A DNA stretch of 64,000 bases from Telluria_A sp040385745 (GTDB lineage: Bacteria; Pseudomonadota; Gammaproteobacteria; Burkholderiales; Burkholderiaceae_D), in contig JAZKGU010000018.1 of assembly GCA_040385745.1 (NCBI GenBank), forward strand, positions 112,255 to 176,254. Direction: 5' to 3'. Positions 8,160 through 16,857 of the stretch are shown one piece after another. The notes under the pieces are model-generated. The model ran no database searches and was not told the DNA's origin. It saw only the letters and a program-made list of their open reading frames with translations. Every line of letters begins with the position of its first letter. The first letter of the stretch is position 1. The position numbers and the translations under genes are program-made.

Positions 8160-9614
8160 ATGGACGAGCCGCAAGTCCCGCTTGACGTGCAAGAGTCCTT
8201 CGAACCGTCCACTCCCGTGCCGGATGCCGCGTTGCGCCCGTCGCTGTGGGGCACCATGCTCGAAGGTGCGCGTACGCTGGTGTTCATGCGGCCGCGCTGG
8301 CAGCGCATCAAGGCCTCGGCCGCCATCATCGCCCTGCTGGTCGCGCTCGAAATCGCATTGACGATGCTGTTTCAGCGCATGTATGTCTCAGGTCCGGCCA
8401 GCTTTCATGCCGAAGCCCTGGGCAGCGGCTGGATCGGCCTGATGCTCTACGCGTGGGCCTGCTACGCGCTGCGGCCGCCACAGGCAAACACTCCTGCGAA
8501 CGCACCCTCGACCGCGCAGCTACTGGTGCTGGTGCTGGCGCAATCGCTTTGCCTGCTGCTGGTCGTCGGGCCCTTGTACGCAGTACTGCTGCGTACCAAT
8601 GCGCTGGCCAATCTGCCCAACTGGATCCCGCTGACGATCTGGCTGGCGCCGATTGCCTGGGGCACGCTGGCGGCACTGCGCGCCTTGCTGTGGGCGCCCG
8701 GCGCATTGCCGCTGGGCCGCCTGGCCGCCTTCGTCGCGATCGCGCTGGGCGTGGCGGCCCACGTGATGATCGCCCCCAATCCCTACTGGACAGTAGCGGC
8801 GGCCGGACAGGCACAGCCAGATGAGGAGTCCGAGCCGGCCCTGCGCTTTACCCAGGAAATCGTCGAAGAACAGGAGCCGCTGCTCGATGCGCAGCTGGCG
8901 GCGCTGGCCCCGCAGCGTCCGGGTGTGATCGACATGTACACGATTACCTTCGCCCCGTACGAAGGGGAAGAAGTGTTCCGGCGCGAGTCGCGCATGGTGT
9001 CGGAGGTGATGGCGAAACGCTTCAAGGCGGCCGGCCGCGGCGTTCAGCTGCTGAACCACCGCGAGCACCTGACCGATATCGGCTGGGCCACGCCGCTCAA
9101 TTTGCAGCGCGCGATTTCTTCCATCGCCGAGACCATGGACCGCAATGAAGACGTCCTGTTCGTGCACCTGACCTCGCACGGGGCCAGCAATGGCGAACTG
9201 GCGGCCAATTTCTGGCCGCTTGATGTCGACCCGGTCATGCCGACCGACCTCAGACAGTGGCTCGACGAAGCCGGAATCCGTTACCGTGTGCTGTCGATTT
9301 CGGCATGCTATTCGGGCAGCTGGATCGCGCCGCTCGCGAGCGACGACACGCTGGTGATGACCGCCTCCGACGCCACCCATACCTCCTACGGCTGCGGACG
9401 TAAGTCCGATCTCACCTTCTTTGGACGCGCCGTGTTCGACGAACAGATCCGCAGCAAAACGCTGTCGTTCGAACAGGCGCATGCGGCAGCGCGCATCGTC
9501 ATCAAGAAGCGCGAACTGGAAGCGGGCAAGGACGACGGCTACTCGAACCCGCAGATCAAAGTCGGCAGCCGTATCGGGCCTTACCTCAAACAGTTGGAGG
9601 CCGCGGTACAGTAA
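8160..9614 (+). CDS. Membrane-bound C13 (legumain-type) cysteine peptidase
   Basis: This 484-residue protein starts one base after psd stops. Residues about 50-230 contain roughly five hydrophobic helices, the first around IIALLVALEIALTM. The C-terminal half is a peptidase C13 domain with catalytic His341 in TSHGASNG and Cys384 in ISACYSGSW, the legumain/caspase-clan dyad. After this come TASDATHTSYG, expected near the substrate pocket, and a conserved tail. C13 domains hydrolyse Asx-containing peptides or act in transamidation. The bacterial membrane-anchored forms are uncharacterised. Coupling to psd suggests a role linked to membranes; that is inference. Confidence 0.88.
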   Translation: MDEPQVPLDVQESFEPSTPVPDAALRPSLWGTMLEGARTLVFMRPRWQRIKASAAIIALLVALEIALTMLFQRMYVSGPASFHAEALGSGWIGLMLYAWACYALRPPQANTPANAPSTAQLLVLVLAQSLCLLLVVGPLYAVLLRTNALANLPNWIPLTIWLAPIAWGTLAALRALLWAPGALPLGRLAAFVAIALGVAAHVMIAPNPYWTVAAAGQAQPDEESEPALRFTQEIVEEQEPLLDAQLAALAPQRPGVIDMYTITFAPYEGEEVFRRESRMVSEVMAKRFKAAGRGVQLLNHREHLTDIGWATPLNLQRAISSIAETMDRNEDVLFVHLTSHGASNGELAANFWPLDVDPVMPTDLRQWLDEAGIRYRVLSISACYSGSWIAPLASDDTLVMTASDATHTSYGCGRKSDLTFFGRAVFDEQIRSKTLSFEQAHAAARIVIKKRELEAGKDDGYSNPQIKVGSRIGPYLKQLEAAVQ

Positions 9615-9622
9615 GCCGCCGG

Positions 9623-10549
9623 CTAGACGGCCACGCCGCGCATGCGCGCACGCGCCTCGTCGCAGCACATCTCTTCCATCATGTCGAGGAAGGCGCGGGT
9701 CTTGGCCGGCATCAGCCGGCGCCCCGGGAACACCGCCCAACCCGACACTTCGGGCATGGACCACTCGGGCAGTACGCGCACCAGTTCACCCTTTTCCACA
9801 TGGACTTCCGCAAACAGGCTCGATACAGCGGCAATGCCCGATCCCTGGCAGGCAATGCGCGCCAGCAGATCGGGTGAGTTGGCGCCCAGCCGTCCCTTGA
9901 CCTCGCCCAGCCACACGGTCTTGCCCGACAAGAGCTTCCATGGCGCCAGCCCGCCGGTGCGGCTGGTCAGGCATAACAGGTCATGCTGGTGCAGCTCATC
10001 GGGGTGTGCTGGCGAGCCGCGCCGCGCGATATAGGACGGCGCCGCATACAGCGAAATCTTTTCGAGTGCGACGCGGCGGGCGTGCAGCGACGAGTCCTCG
10101 GGCAGGTCGCCCATGCGAATGGCGATGTCGAAGTTTTCGCCCACCAGGTCAACCCGGCGCGGCGACAGGTCCAGTTCAAGACTGATGGCCGGATAGCGTT
10201 CGATGAAACTGGCGATCATGTAGGACATGCCAAGGCTGGCAAAATCACCCGGCATAGATATACGCAGGCGCCCGCTTGGCGCAAGCTGGCGATGCTGCAC
10301 GAGGGCGCCGGCAGCCTCCACCTCTTCCACCACCTTGCGCGCATGGTCGAGCAGACTGGCGCCGAACTCGGTGAGCACCAGCTTGCGAGTGGTTCTCTGC
10401 AGCAGGCGCTCGCCCAGCTTGGTTTCGAGCAGTGCAATTCGGCGCGAGACGGTGGACTTGGGCAGGTCTACCCGCAAGGCGGCCTGGCTGAAACTGCCGC
10501 TTTCCACGATCCGCGCGAACAACAGCAAATCATTCGCTTCCACATCCAT
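9623..10549 (-). CDS. LysR-type transcriptional regulator (divergent from azoR)
   Basis: The product has 308 residues. An N-terminal winged helix (residues 4-62) includes the classic helix-turn-helix SFSQAALRVDLPKSTVSRRI, followed by LGERLLQRTTRKLVLT. The remainder is a periplasmic-binding-type effector domain. It falls in the CrgA/AaeR-like group. It is divergent from azoR-pirin with a 110-base shared intergenic region that holds a GATAA-TG-TTATC palindrome. The arrangement is typical of a LysR that controls a neighbouring quinone or azo reductase in response to electrophiles; this is inferred from context. Confidence 0.92.
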   Translation of the reverse strand: MDVEANDLLLFARIVESGSFSQAALRVDLPKSTVSRRIALLETKLGERLLQRTTRKLVLTEFGASLLDHARKVVEEVEAAGALVQHRQLAPSGRLRISMPGDFASLGMSYMIASFIERYPAISLELDLSPRRVDLVGENFDIAIRMGDLPEDSSLHARRVALEKISLYAAPSYIARRGSPAHPDELHQHDLLCLTSRTGGLAPWKLLSGKTVWLGEVKGRLGANSPDLLARIACQGSGIAAVSSLFAEVHVEKGELVRVLPEWSMPEVSGWAVFPGRRLMPAKTRAFLDMMEEMCCDEARARMRGVAV

Positions 10550-10566
10550 GATTGTCCCACCAGTTA

Positions 10567-10578
10567 GATAATGTTATC
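10567..10578. promoter_or_regulatory. Candidate LysR operator
   Basis: GATAATGTTATC is a perfect 5+2+5 inverted repeat, 18 bases upstream of the LysR start and about 80 before azoR. A TATAAA box for azoR lies at 10612-10617. Position and symmetry suit a LysR-regulated divergent promoter. Confidence 0.4.
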
Positions 10579-10659
10579 CATTTTAACGCCTTCCGGATCG
10601 TTTTTGGAACGTATAAAGTGATCTCCATCGCAGTCCAACTCAGACAAGAAGGAAATCAC

Positions 10660-11259
10660 ATGAACATCCTGCAAATTAATTCCAGCGCCCGCAGCCAGGG
10701 TTCCGAGTCCACCCGCATGGCCGATGCCATCGTGGCGCGCGTTCAGGCCGCGCATAGCGACGCCACCCTGACCCGCCGTGACCTGGCCGCTCAGCCGCAT
10801 CCGGTGCTCGACGAAGCTACCCTTGGCGCCCTGTTCACCCCCGCCGCTCAGCGCACTCCCGAGCAGGCAGCTCGGGTGGCCCTGGACGACGCTTTGATCG
10901 CCCAGGTGCAGGTGGCTGACGTGATCGTGATCGGTGCCCCGATGTACAATTTTGGCATGACCGTGCAGCTCAAGGGATGGTTCGATGCTATCGCACGGGC
11001 TGGCGTGACCTTCAGCTACGGCGCCACCGGACCGGTCGGCCACCTTACCGGCAAAAAGGTCTACGTTACGCTCTCGCGCGGCGGCGTGCACAAGGGCGGC
11101 GCAACCGATACCCAGGTCCCGCACCTGACCACGATGCTGGGCTTTCTGGGCATGACCGACGTCACTTTCGTCTATGCCGAAGGCCTGAACATGGGTCCGG
11201 AAGCAGCAGCCAAAGCACAGGCCGACGCAGACGCAGAAATCGAAGCCGTAGCGGTGTGA
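10660..11259 (+). CDS. azoR: FMN-dependent NADH-azoreductase
   Basis: This 199-residue flavodoxin-fold oxidoreductase is preceded by AGAAGGA. Conserved features are the phosphate-binding N-terminus (INSSARSQGSES), the flavin loop APMYNFGMTVQLKGWFD and the SRGGVH segment. AzoR proteins use NADH and FMN to reduce quinones and azo compounds by two electrons in the cytosol, protecting against thiol-reactive quinones. An upstream TTG frame (10552) lacks a ribosome-binding site. The gene is followed after 31 bases by a pirin, a common pairing, and is divergent from a LysR gene. Confidence 0.93.
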   Translation: MNILQINSSARSQGSESTRMADAIVARVQAAHSDATLTRRDLAAQPHPVLDEATLGALFTPAAQRTPEQAARVALDDALIAQVQVADVIVIGAPMYNFGMTVQLKGWFDAIARAGVTFSYGATGPVGHLTGKKVYVTLSRGGVHKGGATDTQVPHLTTMLGFLGMTDVTFVYAEGLNMGPEAAAKAQADADAEIEAVAV

Positions 11260-11290
11260 GCACCGGCGGCGCAACAGGGAGGACTACATC

Positions 11291-12166
11291 ATGACGCAAC
11301 AAGCAATGACATCGCAGCGCGTGCGGCAGGCTCGCGGCGTGGAGCGCCTCGTCAACGGCCAGTTTGTGACCGATGGCGCAGGCGTGAAAATCAACCGTGT
11401 GCTGACCCAGACCTTGCAGCGCCGCCTCGACCCGTTCCTGATGCTCGACGCATTTGGCAGCGACAAGCCGGGCGACTACATCGCCGGCTTTCCCGAGCAC
11501 CCGCACCGGGGCTTCGAAACGGTATCGTACATGATCCACGGCAGCATGCGCCACCGCGACAGCGCCGGCAATGAAGGTTTGATCACCGACGGCGGCGTGC
11601 AGTGGATGACCGCCGGACGCGGCGTGGCGCACTCCGAGATGCCCGAGCAAACTGACGGACTGATGGAAGGCTTTCAGCTCTGGCTCAACCTGCCCGCCAA
11701 GGACAAAATGACGGCGCCATGGTACCGCGACATCGCCAGCGCCGAGGTGCCGCAGTTCGACACCGACCAGGGCGTCACAGTGCGCGTGATTGCCGGCGAA
11801 AGCCATGGCGTGGCCGGCGCGGTGCAACGTGGTGTGACAGAGCCGCTGTACCTGGACATCAGCCTGCCGGCCAATGCCGTATTCGAGCAAAACCTGCCGC
11901 CCGGTCACAACGCCTTTCTCTACGTGTACCGCGGCCAGGTCGTGGTGGACGAGCAGAATGTGCCGCTGCAGCGCATGGCGATCCTGGCCAATTCGCCGCA
12001 GGCGGACGGGGTGCGCATCGTGGCCGCGCAAGACAGCCGCCTGATCCTGGTGGCCGGGCGGCCGCTGGGCGAGCCGATCGCTCAGCATGGGCCGTTCGTG
12101 ATGAACACGCAGGAAGAACTGGTCCAGGCCTTTGCAGACTTCCGCGCCGGCCGGCTGGTGGCCTAA
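11291..12166 (+). CDS. Pirin-family bicupin protein
   Basis: This 291-residue protein sits behind a GGGAGGA site. The N-terminal cupin carries the metal ligands HPHRGFETVSY (two His), then HRDSAG, and ends in GRGVAHSEMPE (His and Glu). The C-terminal cupin is the usual degenerate one. Bacterial pirins such as YhhW act as quercetinases or metal-dependent redox sensors in the cytosol. Its position directly downstream of azoR suggests detoxification of aromatic or quinone compounds under the same LysR. Confidence 0.92.
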   Translation: MTQQAMTSQRVRQARGVERLVNGQFVTDGAGVKINRVLTQTLQRRLDPFLMLDAFGSDKPGDYIAGFPEHPHRGFETVSYMIHGSMRHRDSAGNEGLITDGGVQWMTAGRGVAHSEMPEQTDGLMEGFQLWLNLPAKDKMTAPWYRDIASAEVPQFDTDQGVTVRVIAGESHGVAGAVQRGVTEPLYLDISLPANAVFEQNLPPGHNAFLYVYRGQVVVDEQNVPLQRMAILANSPQADGVRIVAAQDSRLILVAGRPLGEPIAQHGPFVMNTQEELVQAFADFRAGRLVA

Positions 12167-12201
12167 GCCTGAGGGGGACGATCTTGCGCTACACTAGCGG
12201 C

Positions 12202-12648
12202 ATGTCCCCCTCTCTTTCACAAGCCCTTGCCTGGCTGAGCCGCGTGTGCGGTTTCGAGACACTGAGCGCCTTCCCCGAGGGGCATGTGTACGAGCACACC
12301 CACTGGAATCCGGCCTACTTCGACATCGCATCCGACCGCAAGCCGGACCAGATTGAAGCCATCCTGTGTGAAAAAATCGCCAACACGCCGACCATTTTTG
12401 CGCACATCACCAATCCTACGCCGCGCATGCAGCGCGAATTGCTGACGCTGATCGAATCGACACTGCGGCGTTCCGGCAGCGCACCGGCTACCCTGGTCGG
12501 ACTCTTGATCAACGCCTACCGCAGTCCTCATACCATCGAAGCTTTGCCGGGCCTGCGCCGCGCGATCGAAGAAAGCGGCGGCAATGTCATCGATGTGATT
12601 AACTTCCTCGGGGCGATGCCGGCCGCCTTCGATGTGATCGAGGCCTGA
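12202..12648 (+). CDS. Conserved hypothetical protein (148 aa)
   Basis: This is a soluble, mostly helical protein with no signal peptide and no domain I recognise. The ATG at 12202 gives MSPSLSQ. A TTG at 12184 is also possible and has a GAGGGGG site about 7 bases upstream, which would add six residues. A central HITNPTPRMQRELLTL and a C-terminal GLRRAIEESGGNVIDVINF are the most structured parts. It follows the pirin gene by 35 bases and may be co-transcribed. It converges on an acyltransferase gene. Confidence 0.65.
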   Translation: MSPSLSQALAWLSRVCGFETLSAFPEGHVYEHTHWNPAYFDIASDRKPDQIEAILCEKIANTPTIFAHITNPTPRMQRELLTLIESTLRRSGSAPATLVGLLINAYRSPHTIEALPGLRRAIEESGGNVIDVINFLGAMPAAFDVIEA

Positions 12649-12658
12649 CAGCCACGTT

Positions 12659-13786
12659 TCAGGCTGCGGCGGGTCTGGCCGAATTGCTGGGCACATAGCG
12701 CCCCCGCACCCACATGAAGGGCCGCTCCACGCACTGATACAAGAGCCAGCCCGAACCCACGCTCAGCACCACCATCGACGCAATCGCCACCGCCGAACCC
12801 GGGCCATACCCCATGTTCAGCAGCGGCTCGCGCGCCAGGATGATCAGCTGCTTGTGTGTCAGGTAAATCGCATACGACCACAATGCGATGCTGCGCGCTC
12901 CCGGCACCCTGATACTGCGCAGCAGGCTGTTGTCGCTCAGTGCCGACAGGATCAGCAAACCGAAGGCCAGCGCCAGCATCGGAAAGCCGAACACCGTGAT
13001 CCCGTAGGCCTGGCGGTCGGACAGAAATAGCCAGAACGTCACTGCAGCGAGCGCGCAACCGGCGGCTAGCGCCGCATTGCCGTAGCCAGTGATGCGCTGC
13101 CACAGCTCAGCGTGATAATTGCGCACCAGCGCCAGCGCCACGCCGACAATCAGTTCATCAAAACGGCACAGGGTCGAATAATAGATAAACTTGAAATAGT
13201 CGAAACTGCGGCCGCTGCCCACATGCTCGTGCCACAGCTGCGAGCGCACCAGCATGCCGCCGGCAATGGCCAGGGCAACGAGCAGCCAGGTCCAGCGCAA
13301 GCGTAGACGCAGGGCCGCCACCAGCAGCGCCAGCGCCGGTAGCAGCACATAGAACTGCTCCTCGATGCAAAGCGACCATGCATGCGAAAACGCGGTGCCG
13401 GGTTCGAGATTGATATTTTGAGTAAAGGTCAGGAACTTCCAGAGCGGCGGCAGCTCAGACCCGGCCCGAAACCACGGCCATAGAAAGTACAACGCCAGCA
13501 CCACATAATAATTGGGCAAAGTGCGCAGCAGCCTGCGCGCGTAAAAGCGCGTTAGCGAAAAGCCTGATGGCGATCGCAGGGCCGCAAAGATTTGGTTGCC
13601 GATCAGGTAGCCGGACAGCGCAAAAAACAGGTCCACGCCCACCCAGCCGATATCGCCTACCCAGCCGAAGGTGCTCTCGCGGCTCACGAACAGCACGTAA
13701 TGGTGCAGCACGACGAACACGATGGCCAAAGCCCGCAAAGTGTCGAGGCCGTGGTTGCGCGGGGAGGATGTGGTGGACGCTTGCAT
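12659..13786 (-). CDS. Acyltransferase-3 family membrane protein (OafA/YrhL type)
   Basis: The product is 375 residues from the ATG at 13786 (MQASTTSSP). A longer frame runs to 13891 but would overlap the start region of the divergent gene. About ten membrane helices are visible. Family features are the N-terminal GLDTLRALAIVFVVLHHY with the key His, the F-F-A-L-S-G-Y-L-I motif after helix 2, the arginine-rich RFYARRLLRTLPNYY, and WSLCIEEQFY. Such enzymes move acyl groups, usually acetyl, across the inner membrane to sugars of surface polysaccharide or lipid. No polysaccharide genes are adjacent, so the acceptor is unknown. Confidence 0.88.
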   Translation of the reverse strand: MQASTTSSPRNHGLDTLRALAIVFVVLHHYVLFVSRESTFGWVGDIGWVGVDLFFALSGYLIGNQIFAALRSPSGFSLTRFYARRLLRTLPNYYVVLALYFLWPWFRAGSELPPLWKFLTFTQNINLEPGTAFSHAWSLCIEEQFYVLLPALALLVAALRLRLRWTWLLVALAIAGGMLVRSQLWHEHVGSGRSFDYFKFIYYSTLCRFDELIVGVALALVRNYHAELWQRITGYGNAALAAGCALAAVTFWLFLSDRQAYGITVFGFPMLALAFGLLILSALSDNSLLRSIRVPGARSIALWSYAIYLTHKQLIILAREPLLNMGYGPGSAVAIASMVVLSVGSGWLLYQCVERPFMWVRGRYVPSNSARPAAA

Positions 13787-13875
13787 GGACCGGCGATGAT
13801 GCCATGGCAGTTCAACACGCGCCAGTGTTAAGCGATAAAATAGACGCCAACGCCCCATCCCAGGAATATCGAGCA

Positions 13876-14856
13876 ATGAACAGTGCACCAAACCTGCAAT
13901 TCAAATCCGTCAATTACACCGGCCTGGCCGCCGGCCCGCGCTTGATCATCACGGGCGCCGTGCATGGCAACGAGACCTGCGGCACCCGGGCCATCGAGCG
14001 CGTCATGGCCGAAATTGACAGCGGCGCACTGGTCGTCAAGGCTGGCAGCGTGACTCTTGTCCCGGTGACCAATCCCCTCGCCTATCAACTCAAGCAGCGC
14101 TCTGGCGACCGCAATCTGAACCGCAACCTGTTTCCCAACGAAGCGCCGCAAGATTTCGAAGACCAGATAGCAAACTGGCTCTGCCCCTTACTGGCACAGC
14201 ACGATGTCCTGCTCGACCTGCATTCGTTCAACGCGCAAAGCCAGCCGTTTTGCATGGTGGGTCCGCGTAACAACGCAGGCACCCTGCAGCCTTTCAGGCA
14301 CGCTGAGCACGAACGCGCGCTGGCGCGCCGCCTTGGCGTGGCGCGCTTTGTGGATGGCTGGATGGCGACCTATGGCCAGGGCGTGCAGCGCCGCATGAAG
14401 GGTAGCCAGGCGGCCGAACTGGAAACCGTGCTGCGCTATGGCGTGGGCACCACCGAATTCATGCGCAGCACGGGTGGCTATGCACTCACGCTTGAGTGCG
14501 GACAGCACGCCGACCCGGCGGCGCCCGACGTTGCCTACCGCGCGATCATGAACACGCTGGCCTTTCTGAAGGTGATCGACGCACCCGAGCCGCAGCCTAT
14601 CGCGCTCGACAAGATGGAATACCTGTCCATGGAGGCAGTGCACGACAGGCTTGACGCGGGCGACCAGTTTGCGCGCGTCTGGGCCAGCTTCGACAGCGTG
14701 TCCAAGGGTGACCTGATCGGCACCCGCGCCGATGGCACCCGCGTGCTGGCGGACTACGACGGCAAGATCCTGTTCCCCGACGTGAACGCGAAACCCAATA
14801 ACGAGTGGTTCTACATGACACGCCCCGGCGGCGATTTCGAGCGCTACGCCGAATAG
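13876..14856 (+). CDS. Succinylglutamate desuccinylase/aspartoacylase-family zinc hydrolase
   Basis: This 326-residue M14-type zinc carboxypeptidase fold starts at the ATG at 13876. Zinc ligands are H30 and E33 in GAVHGNETCG and H116 in LDLHSFNAQ. GDRNLNRN supplies the substrate-binding arginine and TLECGQHAD the probable catalytic Glu. A C-terminal beta domain (from about residue 250) ends in DGKILFPDVNAK. Members cleave N-acyl amino acids or deacylate succinylglutamate. No arginine-catabolism genes are nearby, so the exact substrate is open. Its last 13 bases overlap the 3' end of the convergent racemase gene. Confidence 0.87.
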   Translation: MNSAPNLQFKSVNYTGLAAGPRLIITGAVHGNETCGTRAIERVMAEIDSGALVVKAGSVTLVPVTNPLAYQLKQRSGDRNLNRNLFPNEAPQDFEDQIANWLCPLLAQHDVLLDLHSFNAQSQPFCMVGPRNNAGTLQPFRHAEHERALARRLGVARFVDGWMATYGQGVQRRMKGSQAAELETVLRYGVGTTEFMRSTGGYALTLECGQHADPAAPDVAYRAIMNTLAFLKVIDAPEPQPIALDKMEYLSMEAVHDRLDAGDQFARVWASFDSVSKGDLIGTRADGTRVLADYDGKILFPDVNAKPNNEWFYMTRPGGDFERYAE

Positions 14857-15794
14857 GCGCCCTGGCCGATGCCCCACGCAAAAGGGTCGTCTGGCTGCAC
14901 GATCAGGCTGGCCTGGGCCGTGACCCAGGCTTTTCCGCGGATGCTGGGCACAATGTGCGCGCCGACGCGCTTGTAGCTGCCCTCGAATACGCTGCCGATA
15001 ATGCTCTCCTGGCGCCACAGCGCGCCCTCTTCCAGTTTGCCATCGGCCGCCAGGCACGCCAGCTTGGCGCTGGTGCCGGTGCCGCATGGCGAACGGTCGT
15101 AAGCCTTGCCCGGGCACAGTACGAAGTTCTGGCTGTCCGCTCCGCTGCGTGATGGCGCAAACAATTCAATATGGTCGATCAGCGCGCTCTGGTCGCCCGT
15201 GATGCCGTTGGTCTCAAGCGCATTGCGCACCGCTACCGTGTAGGCGGTCAGCGCCTCCACGTTTTCAATATGCAGCGTCTGTTCGTGTTGAGCGACCAGG
15301 AAAAACCAGTTGCCGCCCCAGGCAACGTCGCCGCTAACCGCACCATGGCCAGGCACATCGACAGTCACCGCAGCTGCGCTGCGATAGGCGGGCACATTGG
15401 CGATGGTGACAGCGCCATCGGCATGGAGCTCGGCCTGCACCACGCCGACTGGCGTATCGATGCGATGGCAACCTATGCCGATGCGATTCAAATAAGCCAA
15501 CGATGCGATCACGCCGATCATGCCGTGCCCGCACATGCCAAGATAGTCGACGTTATTGAAGAAGATGACGCCGGCGGCGCAATCGGGGGCATGCGGCTCG
15601 CACAGCAGGGCGCCGACCAGCACATCGCTGCCGCGCGGCTCGCACACGACCGCGGAGCGAACCTGGTCGAATTCGTCGCGAAAGCGCTGGACCCGCTCCG
15701 ATAGCGGCCCGCTGCCCAGGTCCGGCCCACCTTCGATGATCAGGCGGGTGGGCTCACCCCCGGTGTGGGAGTCGATAATGGAAATGGTATTCAT
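14844..15794 (-). CDS. Proline racemase family, 4-hydroxyproline 2-epimerase type
   Basis: This 316-residue diaminopimelate-epimerase-fold enzyme has both catalytic cysteines: C88 in MCGHGMIG and C237 in DRSPCGTGTSA. Two-Cys members racemise proline or epimerise trans-4-hydroxy-L-proline at C2; dehydratases have Thr at one site. The N-terminal DSHTGGEPTR is a family signature. The reaction is cofactor-free in the cytosol. Hydroxyproline catabolic neighbours (oxidase, deaminase, dehydrogenase) are missing, so this is an isolated copy. Substrate assignment as 4-hydroxyproline rests on family trends only. Confidence 0.85.
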   Translation of the reverse strand: MNTISIIDSHTGGEPTRLIIEGGPDLGSGPLSERVQRFRDEFDQVRSAVVCEPRGSDVLVGALLCEPHAPDCAAGVIFFNNVDYLGMCGHGMIGVIASLAYLNRIGIGCHRIDTPVGVVQAELHADGAVTIANVPAYRSAAAVTVDVPGHGAVSGDVAWGGNWFFLVAQHEQTLHIENVEALTAYTVAVRNALETNGITGDQSALIDHIELFAPSRSGADSQNFVLCPGKAYDRSPCGTGTSAKLACLAADGKLEEGALWRQESIIGSVFEGSYKRVGAHIVPSIRGKAWVTAQASLIVQPDDPFAWGIGQGAYSA

Positions 15795-15871
15795 GGCGCC
15801 AGCTTACCTGCGCAAGTGACGCCTTGTCTTGTGCGCGCCCGGACCTGGTCGCGTCGAAATGGGCACAAGTG

Positions 15872-16192
15872 TCAGGCTGGCGTGAGCAGCTTGAGGCCGA
15901 AGATGCCGGCCACGATGAGCGCGATGCACAGCAGCCGCAGCGCACCTGCCGGTTCTCCGAGCATGACCATGCCCGCAATGACAGTGCCGACGGTGCCAAT
16001 GCCGGTCCAGATGGCGTAGGCGGTACCGAGCGGCAGCTGGCGCAGCGCCAGGCCAAGCAGGCCCACACTGCCGGCCATGGCCACCAGTGTAAACACGGAC
16101 GGTCCGAGTTTGGTGAAGCCCTGGGTGTACTTCAGGCCCACGGCCCACGCAATTTCCAGCAAACCGGCGACAAACAGATAGACCCAGGCCAT
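15872..16192 (-). CDS. gdx: SMR exporter, guanidinium type (Gdx/SugE)
   Basis: This 106-residue, four-helix small multidrug resistance protein starts at 16192 behind AAGAGGGG; an upstream in-frame start at 16228 is not needed. E13, the shared proton/substrate residue, lies in GLLEIAWAVGLKYTQGF, very close to E. coli SugE. The third helix region TAYAIWTGIGTVGT matches the Gdx subtype rather than EmrE. Gdx proteins work as antiparallel dimers exporting guanidinium ion. Only about 20 bases separate the apparent TATACT box from the ATG, leaving little room for a leader riboswitch. Confidence 0.88.
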   Translation of the reverse strand: MAWVYLFVAGLLEIAWAVGLKYTQGFTKLGPSVFTLVAMAGSVGLLGLALRQLPLGTAYAIWTGIGTVGTVIAGMVMLGEPAGALRLLCIALIVAGIFGLKLLTPA

Positions 16193-16218
16193 GGTTACCC
16201 CTCTTTTCAAGTGCCAAA

Positions 16219-16224
16219 AGTATA
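16219..16224 (-). promoter_or_regulatory. -10 box for gdx
   Basis: TATACT on the minus strand lies 26 bases before the gdx ATG, predicting a start point near 16212 and a leader of about 20 bases. The -35 region is weak. Confidence 0.45.
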
Positions 16225-16235
16225 GCACCGCCGTC

Positions 16236-16263
16236 TTGACCGCTCATGCGCCTCGGGTACACT
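16236..16263 (+). promoter_or_regulatory. Sigma-70 promoter for the DUF1304 gene
   Basis: TTGACC and TACACT are separated by 16 bases, 30 bases before the ATG at 16294. An AAGGAG ribosome-binding site follows at 16281-16286. Confidence 0.6.
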
Positions 16264-16293
16264 GTCTGTTCATAAATACAAAGGAGCCACACA

Positions 16294-16653
16294 ATGGCCA
16301 TGGTCGCCCAAATCCTGATTGCCCTGATCGCACTGCTGCACGCTTACTTCTTTTTGCTTGAAACCGTCCTGTTCAAAACGCGCGGCCGCCGCGTGTTCGG
16401 GGTATCGAAAGAGCACGCCGAAATCCTCGCCCCCGCGATGTCGAACCAGGGCTGCTACAACGGCTTCCTGGTCGCCGCGCTGCTGATTGGACTGCTCCAT
16501 CCGAATCGCGAGGTAGCGCTCTATTTCGTGGTCTATGGCCTGACTTGCGTGGCCGTGGCCGGCATCTGGGGCGCGATCACCGTCAAGCGCCAGATTTTAT
16601 TTATTCAGACCGTGCCGGCGGTCGTGGCGCTGGTGCTGTATCACTTCCCTTAA
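16294..16653 (+). CDS. DUF1304 integral membrane protein
   Basis: This 119-residue protein has about four hydrophobic helices, preceded by AAGGAG and a recognisable sigma-70 promoter. It matches the DUF1304 family: N-terminal LIALLHAYFFLLETVLF, the conserved loop with SNQGCYNGFL, and a terminal helix VVALVLYHF. The family is widespread in bacteria and has no assigned function. It is divergent from gdx with about 100 bases between them and is followed by a REP-like palindrome. Nothing in context indicates a shared pathway with gdx beyond the common intergenic region. Confidence 0.88.
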   Translation: MAMVAQILIALIALLHAYFFLLETVLFKTRGRRVFGVSKEHAEILAPAMSNQGCYNGFLVAALLIGLLHPNREVALYFVVYGLTCVAVAGIWGAITVKRQILFIQTVPAVVALVLYHFP

Positions 16654-16690
16654 AAGTCTCACCGTAGCAATTTCTCCCTCGACCTCAAAC

Positions 16691-16773
16691 CGTCTCCCCC
16701 GCGAAGGCGGGGGCCTATAGCGCGCCAACACGGAATTGGTGCGCTATGGGCCCCCGCCTTCGCCGGGGAGACG
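16691..16773. repeat. REP-like long palindrome, copy 1
   Basis: An 83-base imperfect palindrome: CGTCTCCCCCGCGAAGGCG and a matching GCGCCAA arm on the left, mirrored by TTGGTGCGC and CGCCTTCGCCGGGGAGACG on the right. A two-armed copy at 40031 and a one-armed copy at 34255 share the core. It lies between two co-directional genes. Confidence 0.85.
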
Positions 16774-16815
16774 CTAGGTGTAACGAAAAATGGAGCGCAA
16801 GCAAAGTTTTTGGAT

Positions 16816-16835
16816 ATATCGTAAAATAACGATAT
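16816..16835. promoter_or_regulatory. Candidate ArsR-family operator
   Basis: ATATCGT-aaaata-ACGATAT is a perfect 7-bp inverted repeat, 22 bases before the ArsR-type start at 16858. AT-rich dyads of this form at the promoter are typical ArsR/SmtB sites, implying autoregulation of the regulator-oxidoreductase operon. Confidence 0.6.
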
Positions 16836-16857
16836 TAGATTCGTGGAAATCCGATAC

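Noticed and set aside
16193..16293. Guanidine-III-like riboswitch before gdx (GAGGCGC and GGTCAAGACGGCG resemble parts of the ykkC-III consensus)
   Set aside because: The order and pairing of the elements do not form the pseudoknot. A TATACT box places the start of transcription downstream of them, and TTGACC of the opposite promoter explains part of the match. A covariance-model search with Rfam ykkC-III would settle it.
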